A DNA stretch of 48,937 nt from CAYWNA01 sp964459305 (GTDB lineage: Bacteria; Planctomycetota; Planctomycetia; Pirellulales; Pirellulaceae): contig CAYWNA010000079.1 in assembly GCA_964459305.1 (NCBI GenBank), positions 1-48,937 of the forward strand. Reading direction: 5' to 3'. Each line of letters starts with the position of its first letter. Position 1 is the first letter of the stretch. The notes beneath the pieces were generated by a model. It had not been told where the DNA came from. It ran no database searches and saw nothing but the letters and a program-made list of their open reading frames with translations. The position numbers and the translations under genes were made by a program. Of this stretch, positions 15,304 through 23,066 are shown in pieces.

Positions 15304-17348
15304 TGTCCCCTGCCGATTGGATACCGCTCGGTGTTGCCCCGCTCCTGCTCGTCGTTCTCGGCGGAGTGCTCGGTGGGTCCGAAGGCCCGGCCCATGAAAG
15401 TTCAACGCCACCGCGACTTCGCATTGTCGCGATGGACCCGCTGTCGAATCGCTTGGCGTGCGATTGTGTGGCCGGGTACGCGCAACGCGATTATGCGAAA
15501 TTGGGAACGTTCCTGAAGAAAAGGCTGGGCCGTCCCGTTCAAGTGGCGTATGCCGAAGCTCTCGCCTCGCCAACGGTTGGCTGCCCAGAAACGGCAGATC
15601 TGTTCATCGGCAAGTTCTCGGTGGTGGTGTTCGACGCCGAGCAGGTTGAACTTGCCGTTCGTCCCATCGCTGTGCTGAGTGGCAAGGATGGATCGCTCTC
15701 GCAGACCGGCCTGTTTGTGGTTCGTCAGGATGACGCCGCGCAATCGATTGAAGACCTCATGGGCTACCGTGTGCTGTTCGGCGCGGCTGACTCGGACGAG
15801 AAGCGTTCGGCGGCGTTTGCGGCATTGGAGGCGTTTGACGTACCGCTTCCAGACGAGATTCAGGCCAAGTCCTCCTGCAGCACAGCCGCATTAGCCGTCG
15901 TGGAAAACGACGCCGATGCGGCCGTCGTATCGAGTTACGCCATGCCGCTATTGCAGGGCTGCGGGACGATCGAGAAAGGCGAACTGCGCATCGTCGGCGT
16001 CACCGATCCCGTTCCGTTCATCGGTGTGTTCGCTACCGCTCGCGTGGATCAGGAGATGGAGAATGCGCTGATGGCGGCGCTGGCGGACGTCCGCAATGAT
16101 GCTGCGCTATTGGCAGCGATGGAGTCAAAGAACGGTTTCATCCGCCTGCCCGCGATCAAGGGCGAGTTCTCCGACGCCGGCCGTGGGTGGAACGATTGGC
16201 GGGGGCCGGGTCGTGACGCGATCAGCAGCGATGTGCCACGCGATCTTCCTGCAGAGAAGCGGCTGTTGTGGTCTCGTACGCTCACCGGACCGGGAATGTC
16301 CGGGGTCGCTGTGGCCGACGGCTACGTCGTGGTGGCAGACAAGAACCTGGACGAGACCCATGACATCTTTCGCTGCCTCGATGCCGACACGGGTCGCGAA
16401 CTTTGGAAGATCGCCTATCCGGCCGAAGGACGGATGGATTTCACCAACTCGCCCAGAGCCAACCCCGTGGTCTGCGAGGGGCTGGTGTATTTGCTGGGCG
16501 CTTTCGGCGACTTGAATTGCGTCGAGTTGGACACGGGGCAGATCGCGTGGAAGAATCACTTGGCGAAGGACTTCGACGCCAAACGGCCGATGTGGGGATA
16601 CTGTTCGACGCCGTTGATCGTCGGCGACAAACTGATCGTAAATCCTGGTGCTGAAGATGCGTCGCTGGTGGCGCTGGACCGGCGTACTGGAAAAGTGCTA
16701 TGGCAATCCCCTGGCGATCCGCCGGGCTATGCCGGCTTCGTTCTGGCGAAACTTGGCGGCGTCAGGCAAATCGTCGGCTACGATGTGGCATCACTGGGCG
16801 GGTGGGACCCGGAAACAGGCAAGCGACTGTGGCGCTTGGTACCCGAATTCGACGGAGACTTCAACGTACCAACGCCGATTGTCGTGGACGGGAAAATCCT
16901 GGTTTCCACCGAGAACAACGGGACGCGATTGTACGGATTCGACGACGACGGGCGTATCCGGCCCGAGCCGCTGGCAAGGAACGAAGATTTGGCCCCCGAT
17001 ACCTCGACGCCGGTGGTAGCAGACGGGATGGTGTTTGGCAGTTTTGCGGGACTGATGTGCTTGGACCTAGAAGACGGCTTGAAGACACTTTGGGAAGCCG
17101 ACGACGTGGATGATCTGACCGAATACTGCGCGTTCATCGCTGGCAACAGCCACGTCTTGGTCATGTCTCAGACGGGCCGGGTATTCCTGGTGAAAGCCAG
17201 CAAGATTGGATTTGATTGCAGAGCCACGCTTGACCTATTCGACGACGTTCCGCTGGAAGACCGAGACGTTTGGTCGCATCCGGCGTTGATCGGCAATCGG
17301 CTGTACGTACGCAATCTGCTTGGCGTGTACTGTTTCCTGTTGGACTAA
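15300..17348 (+). CDS. PhnD-like binding domain fused to PQQ beta-propeller
   Basis: A 682-aa exported protein. After an N-terminal hydrophobic segment (residues about 10-28), residues about 40-285 resemble the PhnD/PF12974 substrate-binding domain of phosphonate transporters (LGTFLKKRLGRPVQVAYAEA; DLFIGKFSVVVFDAEQ; LMGYRVLFGAADSDEKRSA; AVVSSYAMPLL). From WNDWRGPGRDAISSDVP (about 296) the protein is a PQQ-type propeller with repeated D-x-x-T-G-x-x-x-W blades (LDADTGRELWKI, LDRRTGKVLWQS, WDPETGKRLWRL). No ABC permease or ATPase genes adjoin it, so the binding domain probably senses or delivers a ligand to the propeller rather than to a transporter. It shares an ATGA overlap with the preceding NHL-like gene. 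Confidence 0.8.
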   Translation: MMSPADWIPLGVAPLLLVVLGGVLGGSEGPAHESSTPPRLRIVAMDPLSNRLACDCVAGYAQRDYAKLGTFLKKRLGRPVQVAYAEALASPTVGCPETADLFIGKFSVVVFDAEQVELAVRPIAVLSGKDGSLSQTGLFVVRQDDAAQSIEDLMGYRVLFGAADSDEKRSAAFAALEAFDVPLPDEIQAKSSCSTAALAVVENDADAAVVSSYAMPLLQGCGTIEKGELRIVGVTDPVPFIGVFATARVDQEMENALMAALADVRNDAALLAAMESKNGFIRLPAIKGEFSDAGRGWNDWRGPGRDAISSDVPRDLPAEKRLLWSRTLTGPGMSGVAVADGYVVVADKNLDETHDIFRCLDADTGRELWKIAYPAEGRMDFTNSPRANPVVCEGLVYLLGAFGDLNCVELDTGQIAWKNHLAKDFDAKRPMWGYCSTPLIVGDKLIVNPGAEDASLVALDRRTGKVLWQSPGDPPGYAGFVLAKLGGVRQIVGYDVASLGGWDPETGKRLWRLVPEFDGDFNVPTPIVVDGKILVSTENNGTRLYGFDDDGRIRPEPLARNEDLAPDTSTPVVADGMVFGSFAGLMCLDLEDGLKTLWEADDVDDLTEYCAFIAGNSHVLVMSQTGRVFLVKASKIGFDCRATLDLFDDVPLEDRDVWSHPALIGNRLYVRNLLGVYCFLLD

Positions 17349-17349
17349 C

Positions 17350-17413
17350 CCCGTAGCTGCAAAACAGGTACGACGGATTCGCAATTCCGTCCTGCTCTTT
17401 CTGCGACTACGGG
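17350..17413. terminator. Palindrome between convergent genes
   Basis: The outer stem CCCGTAG (17350-17356) pairs with CTACGGG (17407-17413), extended by an imperfect GCA/TGC. An inner stem GACGGA (17372-17377) pairs with TCCGTC (17386-17391). It lies exactly between the stop of the plus-strand PQQ gene (17348) and the stop of the minus-strand hydrolase gene (17448), so it probably terminates or protects both transcripts. It belongs to the GTAGGACGGAAT palindrome family also seen at 21863-21889. Confidence 0.6.
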
Positions 17414-17447
17414 ATGGACACAACTCACAACGAGGACGGACAACCGC

Positions 17448-19616
17448 TCATGTCCGGTTGCCCGACCTCATTGGCCGTCTTTCCTCTTTGCCTACCGGGA
17501 CCAACTCGTCGGCACCAAGATCAGGCTTATTGCCTCGCGGCTGGCCATCGATATCTTCGTGGATGTCCTTGTCAGCGGCCGCCTTGTCGATGGCATCGAC
17601 GGCCTTGGCGGTCAGGTGCAGATTTCCCTTGGCCGCGTCGACGAAATAGTTGCCGACGGAGCGAATTAGATTGTTTTGCACGTCGATCCGGCCCTCGTAG
17701 TGAACGGCGACAATCCGCGGCCCACTGAAGATGTTGTTGGCGACGACCAGCCCGTCGTTGGCGTGTACGACGCGGAGCAATCGGCCATTGCGGCTGTCCG
17801 GATCGTGAACGGTGTTGTTCAGCACTTTGCAGTCGCGTGTGTGGTCGGCCAGGATATTGCTCTCGCTGCAGCGGACGACGAAGTTGTTGCGCACGATAAA
17901 CCCGTTGGCATGCCGTCGCTCGCCGCGAGCGCTGCTGTTGCCCATCGCGATGCCCGTGTCGCAATCGATGATCAGGTTGCGCTCGATCACACAATCGGTC
18001 CCGTTGTGCCACATGAAAATGGCACCGCGCGCCTCGCCCGTCTTGCCGCGAATTCCGGTGAAGACGTTGTCGCTGATCACCCAGCCCCGCGCACACATGA
18101 TGTCCATCCCGCCGATGTAGTTGAAGCCCATACGGGCGTTCGAGTCCTCCCACGGTTCGTCGCCACGTTGTTTTGCACGGTCGTTGTAGAACAAGCAATA
18201 CTGAACGCGACAATCCTCGACGAAGTCTGCCCGCCCATCCTTGTCCGGTACACTTGGTCCTTTGATGTGCCGCTGCCATACGTTATGGCTGATCACGTTG
18301 TAGATGGTGACCCGATCCACATCGTAATTCGAATTGATTTTGATCCCGTTCTGTCGCACGTTCTGAACGGTCAGGTCGGCAATCGTCACGCCTGAGCAGT
18401 AACTGACCGCCACGCCCTCGTGGTGGCGGGAGTTGGCAAAGTCAAGCACGACCTTCGTGCGGTCGCCGCTCTGGCTGCGCAACGTGACGTCGTCGGTCTT
18501 GATGTAGAACGTCCGCGGCATACGATAAATTGCGTCGGCGACGAAGATTGTCCCACTAGGCTTCACGTTCTCGGCGGCGGCGTAGAGTTCACCAACGGTC
18601 TTGACGGTGATGACCGCTCCGGACGGTTTGGGCAGCGGCGGAGCTTGGGGGAACCAGCCCTGCACCGGCGGCGCAACTAGGCGGCCGTCCTTGGACGTCG
18701 CGACGGTGGGCGTTTCAATTTTCGGCAGATCGGCCGGTTTGGGCGGGTTGGCCCCCAGGATCGTTGTACTCGTTGCGCTGGGCGTCTGGCCGTTGATGAC
18801 GACATTGATCACTTCGGCGTAGGCCATCAGCGCCAGGTAGGTCCGCAGGACGTTGCCGTTGCGAGCTAAGCCTTCCTCGGTGTAGTCGCCTCGCCATTGC
18901 TGCGGATTGCTGGGATGGACGCCGTCCTTGCTGATGATGGTTGGTACCTCCCATTGGCTGAAACTGTCGAACTGCGCAAGCGTACCATCCCAGTCGTTCG
19001 GGCGACGATTGATGACGTGGGCGTGGAAGTCGATCAGCGGCACTTTCATGTCGGCAGCCACCTTCCGTTGCACCTCGACCGTTTGGCCGACCTTTTCGTC
19101 GAATCCGTGCATCGGCGGGATCGTACTGAGGATCACGACGACTCCGTTGTCCAGGCACTTCCGAATCAGGGCACGGAGGTTCTTCTCGTGGGCCTCGATG
19201 CTGCCGCGGCGGATGTCATTGGTTCCGAACATGATCATCGCTACTTCGGGCTTGAGCGTGGCGATCCAGCGATCCACGTTTTCCAGACCCCACGCAGCAG
19301 TCTGCCCGCTGTAGTTGCCATTGTCCGGACCTTTCCAGCGGTAGCACTCCTTCTTCATGTAGCCGTCCACCCGGTTCAGTGCATCGCGGGCACTTGGCGA
19401 CATCTTTGCTTTGCCCGCATACTGCAGCGGTGCGAAGTAGGCCATCGAATAGGTGATCGAGTCGCCCAAGTTCACGAACACGCCTTTCTCGCGTTTGCCG
19501 TTGGCGTGGACGTTGCGCATCGCCTGGACCCATTCGGGCTGGTCGGCCCCTGAAGCCGAGGCGACCAGGGCGAATACGATGACTAGCCCGATCAGTTTGT
19601 ACGTGGATTCTTGCAT
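17448..19616 (-). CDS. SGNH/GDSL hydrolase fused to right-handed beta-helix
   Basis: A 722-aa secreted protein. It has a signal peptide (residues 1-21). The SGNH esterase domain (about 25-270) carries block I FVNLGDSITYS with the nucleophile Ser, block III MFGTNDIRRG, and block V DGVHPSNPQQ with the Asp/His pair. A Pro-rich linker follows, then a right-handed parallel beta-helix (about 330-700) with repeated strand ladders (VTIADLTVQNVRQNGIKINS, NGFIVRNNFVVRC, LVVANNIFSG). Beta-helices of this type bind or cleave polysaccharides, so the protein may deacetylate a glycan held by the helix. The ATG at 19616 is chosen because AGGAAAAGG lies upstream and the residues before it are a translated palindrome. 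Confidence 0.85.
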   Translation of the reverse strand: MQESTYKLIGLVIVFALVASASGADQPEWVQAMRNVHANGKREKGVFVNLGDSITYSMAYFAPLQYAGKAKMSPSARDALNRVDGYMKKECYRWKGPDNGNYSGQTAAWGLENVDRWIATLKPEVAMIMFGTNDIRRGSIEAHEKNLRALIRKCLDNGVVVILSTIPPMHGFDEKVGQTVEVQRKVAADMKVPLIDFHAHVINRRPNDWDGTLAQFDSFSQWEVPTIISKDGVHPSNPQQWRGDYTEEGLARNGNVLRTYLALMAYAEVINVVINGQTPSATSTTILGANPPKPADLPKIETPTVATSKDGRLVAPPVQGWFPQAPPLPKPSGAVITVKTVGELYAAAENVKPSGTIFVADAIYRMPRTFYIKTDDVTLRSQSGDRTKVVLDFANSRHHEGVAVSYCSGVTIADLTVQNVRQNGIKINSNYDVDRVTIYNVISHNVWQRHIKGPSVPDKDGRADFVEDCRVQYCLFYNDRAKQRGDEPWEDSNARMGFNYIGGMDIMCARGWVISDNVFTGIRGKTGEARGAIFMWHNGTDCVIERNLIIDCDTGIAMGNSSARGERRHANGFIVRNNFVVRCSESNILADHTRDCKVLNNTVHDPDSRNGRLLRVVHANDGLVVANNIFSGPRIVAVHYEGRIDVQNNLIRSVGNYFVDAAKGNLHLTAKAVDAIDKAAADKDIHEDIDGQPRGNKPDLGADELVPVGKEERRPMRSGNRT

Positions 19617-19655
19617 GGTGTACCTTTTCCTAGGATCGAGGACGGAACGACTTCC

Positions 19656-19737
19656 TCGTTTAACCGAAAGCCGGAGGCGAGCGCGTGATTCGCTGACCAT
19701 ACCCATTCGCGCTCGCCTCCGGCTTTCGGTTAAACGA
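19656..19737. repeat. TCGTTTAACCG palindrome, copy A
   Basis: The left arm 19656-19685 and right arm 19708-19737 are perfect 30-nt reverse complements, starting TCGTTTAACCGAAAGCCGG, with a 22-nt loop. It sits 40 bp upstream of the start codon of the SGNH/beta-helix gene and 31 bp past the stop of the sialate esterase gene on the same strand. An RNA through it would form a very stable hairpin, suited to termination or to protecting the downstream 5' end. Confidence 0.85.
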
Positions 19738-19768
19738 AAACACGACGAACCCGCGGCACTGCGAAACA

Positions 19769-21292
19769 CTACTTCTGCGTGCGGAATGTCAGCGCCGGTA
19801 GGCCGTCTTTGTTGAACAGGTTTGCCCATGTGTGGTTCCTTGACCAGCCATAGCGTGCATGGACCGGTTTGGCCACCTTTGCGCTGGACACAACCACCGT
19901 CTCGTCGTCGATTTCGGCGTCGGCCCAATGGTAGACTTGATCGTCGCCGGCAATCTCAAAGCCCTGCAGCTTGTCTCCGTTTTTGAAGGCGAGACCTTGG
20001 CCGACGTGGCGGAAACAGATTCGAATCTTGTTACCTTCGACGGTGTGCGAATCGTAGATCGGGCCGTATATCTCCACGTCGCAGTCGTACGCGAAGCCCA
20101 TCGCTACCAGGCAGGCACGCCGACCGTAGCCGGACTTATTGAGTGGGTGTACGCTGCTGCCCAAGTCGTTGGCCGTGACCATCGCCGTGTTGGGGTGCTG
20201 CATGATCTTGATGTGCAACTCGCGATACAGTCCATCGGCCTCTCTCATCGAAGCCGCCGGCAGTTGGGAGAACGCGTCCGCCATGCGTGTAACCGGATTA
20301 TCGGTGTCCCACGCGCATCCGCCGCCGCTGGGCTTCTGTACATACAGGAAGGGGAAATCCCCCTGTCCCCAAACGTCTCGCCATCCACGGATAAGCGCCC
20401 CCATCATTGTAAATTGGTCCACACCGGCGACAGCCGTGCCGCTTTCACCCTGATCCCAGAGGACGCCGCGGATCGCGTAGGGAACCACAGGCTCGATGTG
20501 CGCCGCATAGAGATCGCCTACCTTGATGGGGCCTCGTGGCCTTCGCGGCGGCTTCTCGCCTTCCTTCTTCGCGGCTTCCGCGACCTTCTCCCACGCGGCC
20601 ACTGCCTTCTCGTGCTCGTTGAGTTGTTCTTCAGACGACGGTATAGCACCGCTCTTCTGCAACGCCTTGATCCCCGGATCGGACGCGAACATCTCCGGGC
20701 TCAGCCAACGCCCAGAAGGCGTCCCGCCGACGGCGCCGACGATAAGGCCGACCGGCACATCCAGCTCCCCCTGCAGCGGCTGGCCGAACGAGAACAATAG
20801 CGCGGAGAAGCCGCTGATGTTGGCCGCAGTCGCATCTTTCCAGCCGCCGCGGTAGAGTCGCAATTCGGGATATGGCGCCGCCTTGACCATGGCAGCCAGT
20901 TCTTCATCACGTTTCGCGTAACCACCAGTGCCGCCCGCCATGTTCGATTGTCCGGAGCCGACCCAAACCTCGCCGACCAACACGTCGCGAAACGTCACCG
21001 AGTTCTTTCCGCTGACGGTCATTTCCGCAGGCGCGCCGACTTTCATCGGCTGGAGCTTCACTGTCCAATTCCCGTCTTTGTCCGCCGTAGCGATCTGCTT
21101 CTGGTCGCGAAACGTCACTGTGACTTCTTCATCTGCGCCGGCGGTTCCCCAAATCGGCACTGACATATCGCGCTGCAACACCATGTGGTCGCCGAACACG
21201 CGATGGACCTGAACGTCGGCCATGGCGCCGCCCGTGGCGACGATCAGAACGAGTACGGCTAGGGCGAGTCTTAGGGCAGGTGTGGACTTCAT
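19769..21292 (-). CDS. Sialate O-acetylesterase
   Basis: A 507-aa secreted SGNH-type acetylesterase that removes O-acetyl groups from sialic acid or related sugars. It has a Sec signal (residues 1-25). The N-terminal beta domain contains VFGDHMVLQRDMSVPIWG, which is diagnostic for the family. Catalytic block I is VGSGQSNMAGG with the nucleophile Ser (about residue 117). VGAVGGTPSGRWLS supplies the oxyanion Gly, and VLWDQGESG is the family-specific block. A Lys/Glu-rich helical insert lies at about 230-262. GAAGGAG precedes the ATG. It is followed on the same strand by the SGNH/beta-helix gene, so deacetylation is encoded twice in succession. Confidence 0.92.
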   Translation of the reverse strand: MKSTPALRLALAVLVLIVATGGAMADVQVHRVFGDHMVLQRDMSVPIWGTAGADEEVTVTFRDQKQIATADKDGNWTVKLQPMKVGAPAEMTVSGKNSVTFRDVLVGEVWVGSGQSNMAGGTGGYAKRDEELAAMVKAAPYPELRLYRGGWKDATAANISGFSALLFSFGQPLQGELDVPVGLIVGAVGGTPSGRWLSPEMFASDPGIKALQKSGAIPSSEEQLNEHEKAVAAWEKVAEAAKKEGEKPPRRPRGPIKVGDLYAAHIEPVVPYAIRGVLWDQGESGTAVAGVDQFTMMGALIRGWRDVWGQGDFPFLYVQKPSGGGCAWDTDNPVTRMADAFSQLPAASMREADGLYRELHIKIMQHPNTAMVTANDLGSSVHPLNKSGYGRRACLVAMGFAYDCDVEIYGPIYDSHTVEGNKIRICFRHVGQGLAFKNGDKLQGFEIAGDDQVYHWADAEIDDETVVVSSAKVAKPVHARYGWSRNHTWANLFNKDGLPALTFRTQK

Positions 21293-21355
21293 CGTGGTGT
21301 CTCCTTCTTGAAGGCAGTCGGTGTGACAACGATACGACTTCGAGGTTTGCTCCCG

Positions 21356-21439
21356 TCGTTTAACCGCGACCCGTCAGGGGAGCGCGCGGGTAATCAACGT
21401 CGCTCGGGCGCGCTCCCTTGGCGGGTCGCGGTTAAACGA
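21356..21439. repeat. TCGTTTAACCG palindrome, copy B
   Basis: The left arm 21356-21387 and right arm 21408-21439 pair at 30 of 32 positions. The ends share TCGTTTAACCG with copies A and C, and the stem (CGACCCGTCAGGGGAGCGC) matches copy C but not A. It lies 64 bp upstream of the sialate O-acetylesterase start codon. Confidence 0.85.
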
Positions 21440-21479
21440 AGAATCCCTCTAATCGTCGATCCTACAGAATACGTGCACC

Positions 21480-21828
21480 TCAGTAAACGCATTCCCGACC
21501 GGCGTCTGCGTGAACTTGTAGCTTGTCGGGCGGCGTTTCGAAGAAATGGTCGCTCAGCGAGCAGATATACCCGCCGTTCGCCCCGACTGTCTCGAACAAC
21601 TTGTGGACTGTGGCTCGGATCTTCTCCGGGGTGCCGTCGGTGACGACGTTGAATTGGTCGACGCCTCCGATCATGGCAACGCGACCGTTGATCTTCTTGG
21701 CGCCCGCCAAGGTATTCCTCCAGGTGATAAGGTTGCCACTGGTGCAGCGATATGGGCATGCGGTCCGGCTTTTCCCGGTTCAGCGCACAGAGCAACCGTT
21801 CCTTGCTGGTCATCGCTTCGCTCGTCAT
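21480..21828 (-). pseudogene. Internally deleted UroD-family gene
   Basis: The ATG at 21828, with AGGAG upstream, starts a UroD-like N-terminus (MTSKERLLCALNREKPDRMP, then HLEEYLGG). Around 21700-21715 homology jumps to a different frame and continues as a UroD-like C-terminus (GRVAMIGGVDQFNVVTDG, GGYICSLSDHFFETPP), ending at 21480. Roughly 200 codons of the barrel are missing and the two ends are out of frame, so no functional enzyme can be made. The intact paralogue lies next to it (21929-22981), but the retained ends are not close copies of it, so this was a separate gene rather than a recent duplicate. Confidence 0.75.
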
Positions 21829-21862
21829 CCTCACTCCTCACGCGGTCCATGGCCGCAAGCAA

Positions 21863-21889
21863 GTAGGACGGAATGCCATTCCGTCCTAC
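21863..21889. repeat. Perfect GTAGGACGGAATG hairpin
   Basis: GTAGGACGGAATG (21863-21875) and CATTCCGTCCTAC (21877-21889) are perfect 13-bp arms around a single base. Related arms occur at 17372-17391, and a partial GTAGGACGG at 42-50. It lies between the stop of the intact UroD gene and the start of the broken one on the same strand. Confidence 0.7.
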
Positions 21890-21928
21890 AAAAATGCACG
21901 CACGGTGCGCATATATTCCAAAGAGCCC

Positions 21929-22981
21929 CTACTCTCCATACACTCCGAATTCTTGAATGGCGTCGAACATGGCCATTACGTTTTCCAGCGGCGTTTCCGG
22001 CAATATCCAATCGTGGCTGGCCCCGGCGACGTAGCCGCCGCCCGGCATCATGATATCAAGTGTCTCGCGAGTTTTCTCCCGTACGAAATTGGGGTTCCCC
22101 TCGATCAACACGTGATGCGAATCGATGACACCGTTCAGCAAGATCTTGTCCCCAAATTCTCCCTTCAGTCGGCGAGGATCCATACCGCGGCAACAGGGCT
22201 GCAGCGCATGCACCCCGTCCAGGCCGATTTCGATCATCGCCGGAATCAATTCGAAGAATCCGCCGCAGCAGTGCAACATCACCTTCAACCCATAATCGTG
22301 GCCCAAGTCGACCAAACGCGCCAGGTGGGGCAAGATGAAACGACGGAACATGGCTTCGCTGAGTAGCGGGCCTTGCTGGCTGCCGAAATCGTTGCCGATG
22401 AAAAAAATGTCGATTGCTTCGGCCGCCGCGTCGAAAATGTTCTGGCTGACCGCTGCATAGTAATCGACCATGTGTTTCAACACCGCGTCGACCAAATCGG
22501 GCTGGTCGTACATCTTCATGTACATATTTTCCATGCCCAGCAAGTCGATCAGATCGTGCCAGAAGGGAGACCAGTCGCCACCAAGGATCGCATAGTCGCC
22601 GCCGTACGCCGCCGCTTCGTCGCGGATACGCGATACGTCCATCCAGGCCGGATTCGGCCACTGGTAGGCGTGCACGTCGGCGACCGACGCCCCGGCCAAC
22701 GGATGACTCAGCGGCTGGCCATATTCCAAACCAGCGCGAAAAACGCCAAACGGCGTTACCGACGTGGCCTCGGGCAGCATCTCGATTTCCGGCCCCGCAT
22801 ACTGCGCGAAGACACGCCGAAAATCATCACCAAGAAGTCCCCGCAGACCCTCGTCGTCCAATTCGAGCATCTGTTTCGCATCGTCCCAAAAGGCCGTCGA
22901 CGCACCGCACCAAGCCGGCACTCGGTCCGGTTCCTTATGGTCGAAGGCGGTCAAAACGCGATCACGAGACGTCATGGTCAT
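21929..22981 (-). CDS. Uroporphyrinogen decarboxylase family protein
   Basis: A 350-aa TIM-barrel protein of the UroD/MtaA/CmuA superfamily. The N-terminus TSRDRVLTAFDHKEPDRVPAW is family-typical. Later motifs include FFIGNDFGSQQGPLLS, LKVMLHCCGGFFELIPAM and ILLNGVIDSHHVL. The HCCG-type motif is where corrinoid methyltransferase relatives bind zinc, and heme UroD lacks it. Planctomycetes have many such paralogues in sugar-catabolic loci, so heme synthesis is unlikely and a methyl-transfer or demethylation role on a glycan-derived compound is more plausible. The ATG at 22981 has AAGGAG 11 nt upstream; the in-frame GTG at 22993 touches that site and cannot use it. Confidence 0.85.
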   Translation of the reverse strand: MTMTSRDRVLTAFDHKEPDRVPAWCGASTAFWDDAKQMLELDDEGLRGLLGDDFRRVFAQYAGPEIEMLPEATSVTPFGVFRAGLEYGQPLSHPLAGASVADVHAYQWPNPAWMDVSRIRDEAAAYGGDYAILGGDWSPFWHDLIDLLGMENMYMKMYDQPDLVDAVLKHMVDYYAAVSQNIFDAAAEAIDIFFIGNDFGSQQGPLLSEAMFRRFILPHLARLVDLGHDYGLKVMLHCCGGFFELIPAMIEIGLDGVHALQPCCRGMDPRRLKGEFGDKILLNGVIDSHHVLIEGNPNFVREKTRETLDIMMPGGGYVAGASHDWILPETPLENVMAMFDAIQEFGVYGE

Positions 22982-23066
22982 CGGATGTTCCACTCCTTCT
23001 TAACGCGGCCCAGGGCCGCAATCACGGAGTCGAGGCCGTTAATCAAAGTGTACCAATGGGCTCGGA

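Noticed and set aside
19617..19928. N-terminal extension of the SGNH/beta-helix gene to 19928
   Set aside because: The extra residues are a translation of palindrome A and of the neighbouring gene's 3' end; the ATG at 19616 has a ribosome binding site and a signal peptide.
22982..22993. GTG start at 22993 for the intact UroD-family gene
   Set aside because: The AAGGAG site touches the GTG; the ATG at 22981 has usable spacing.
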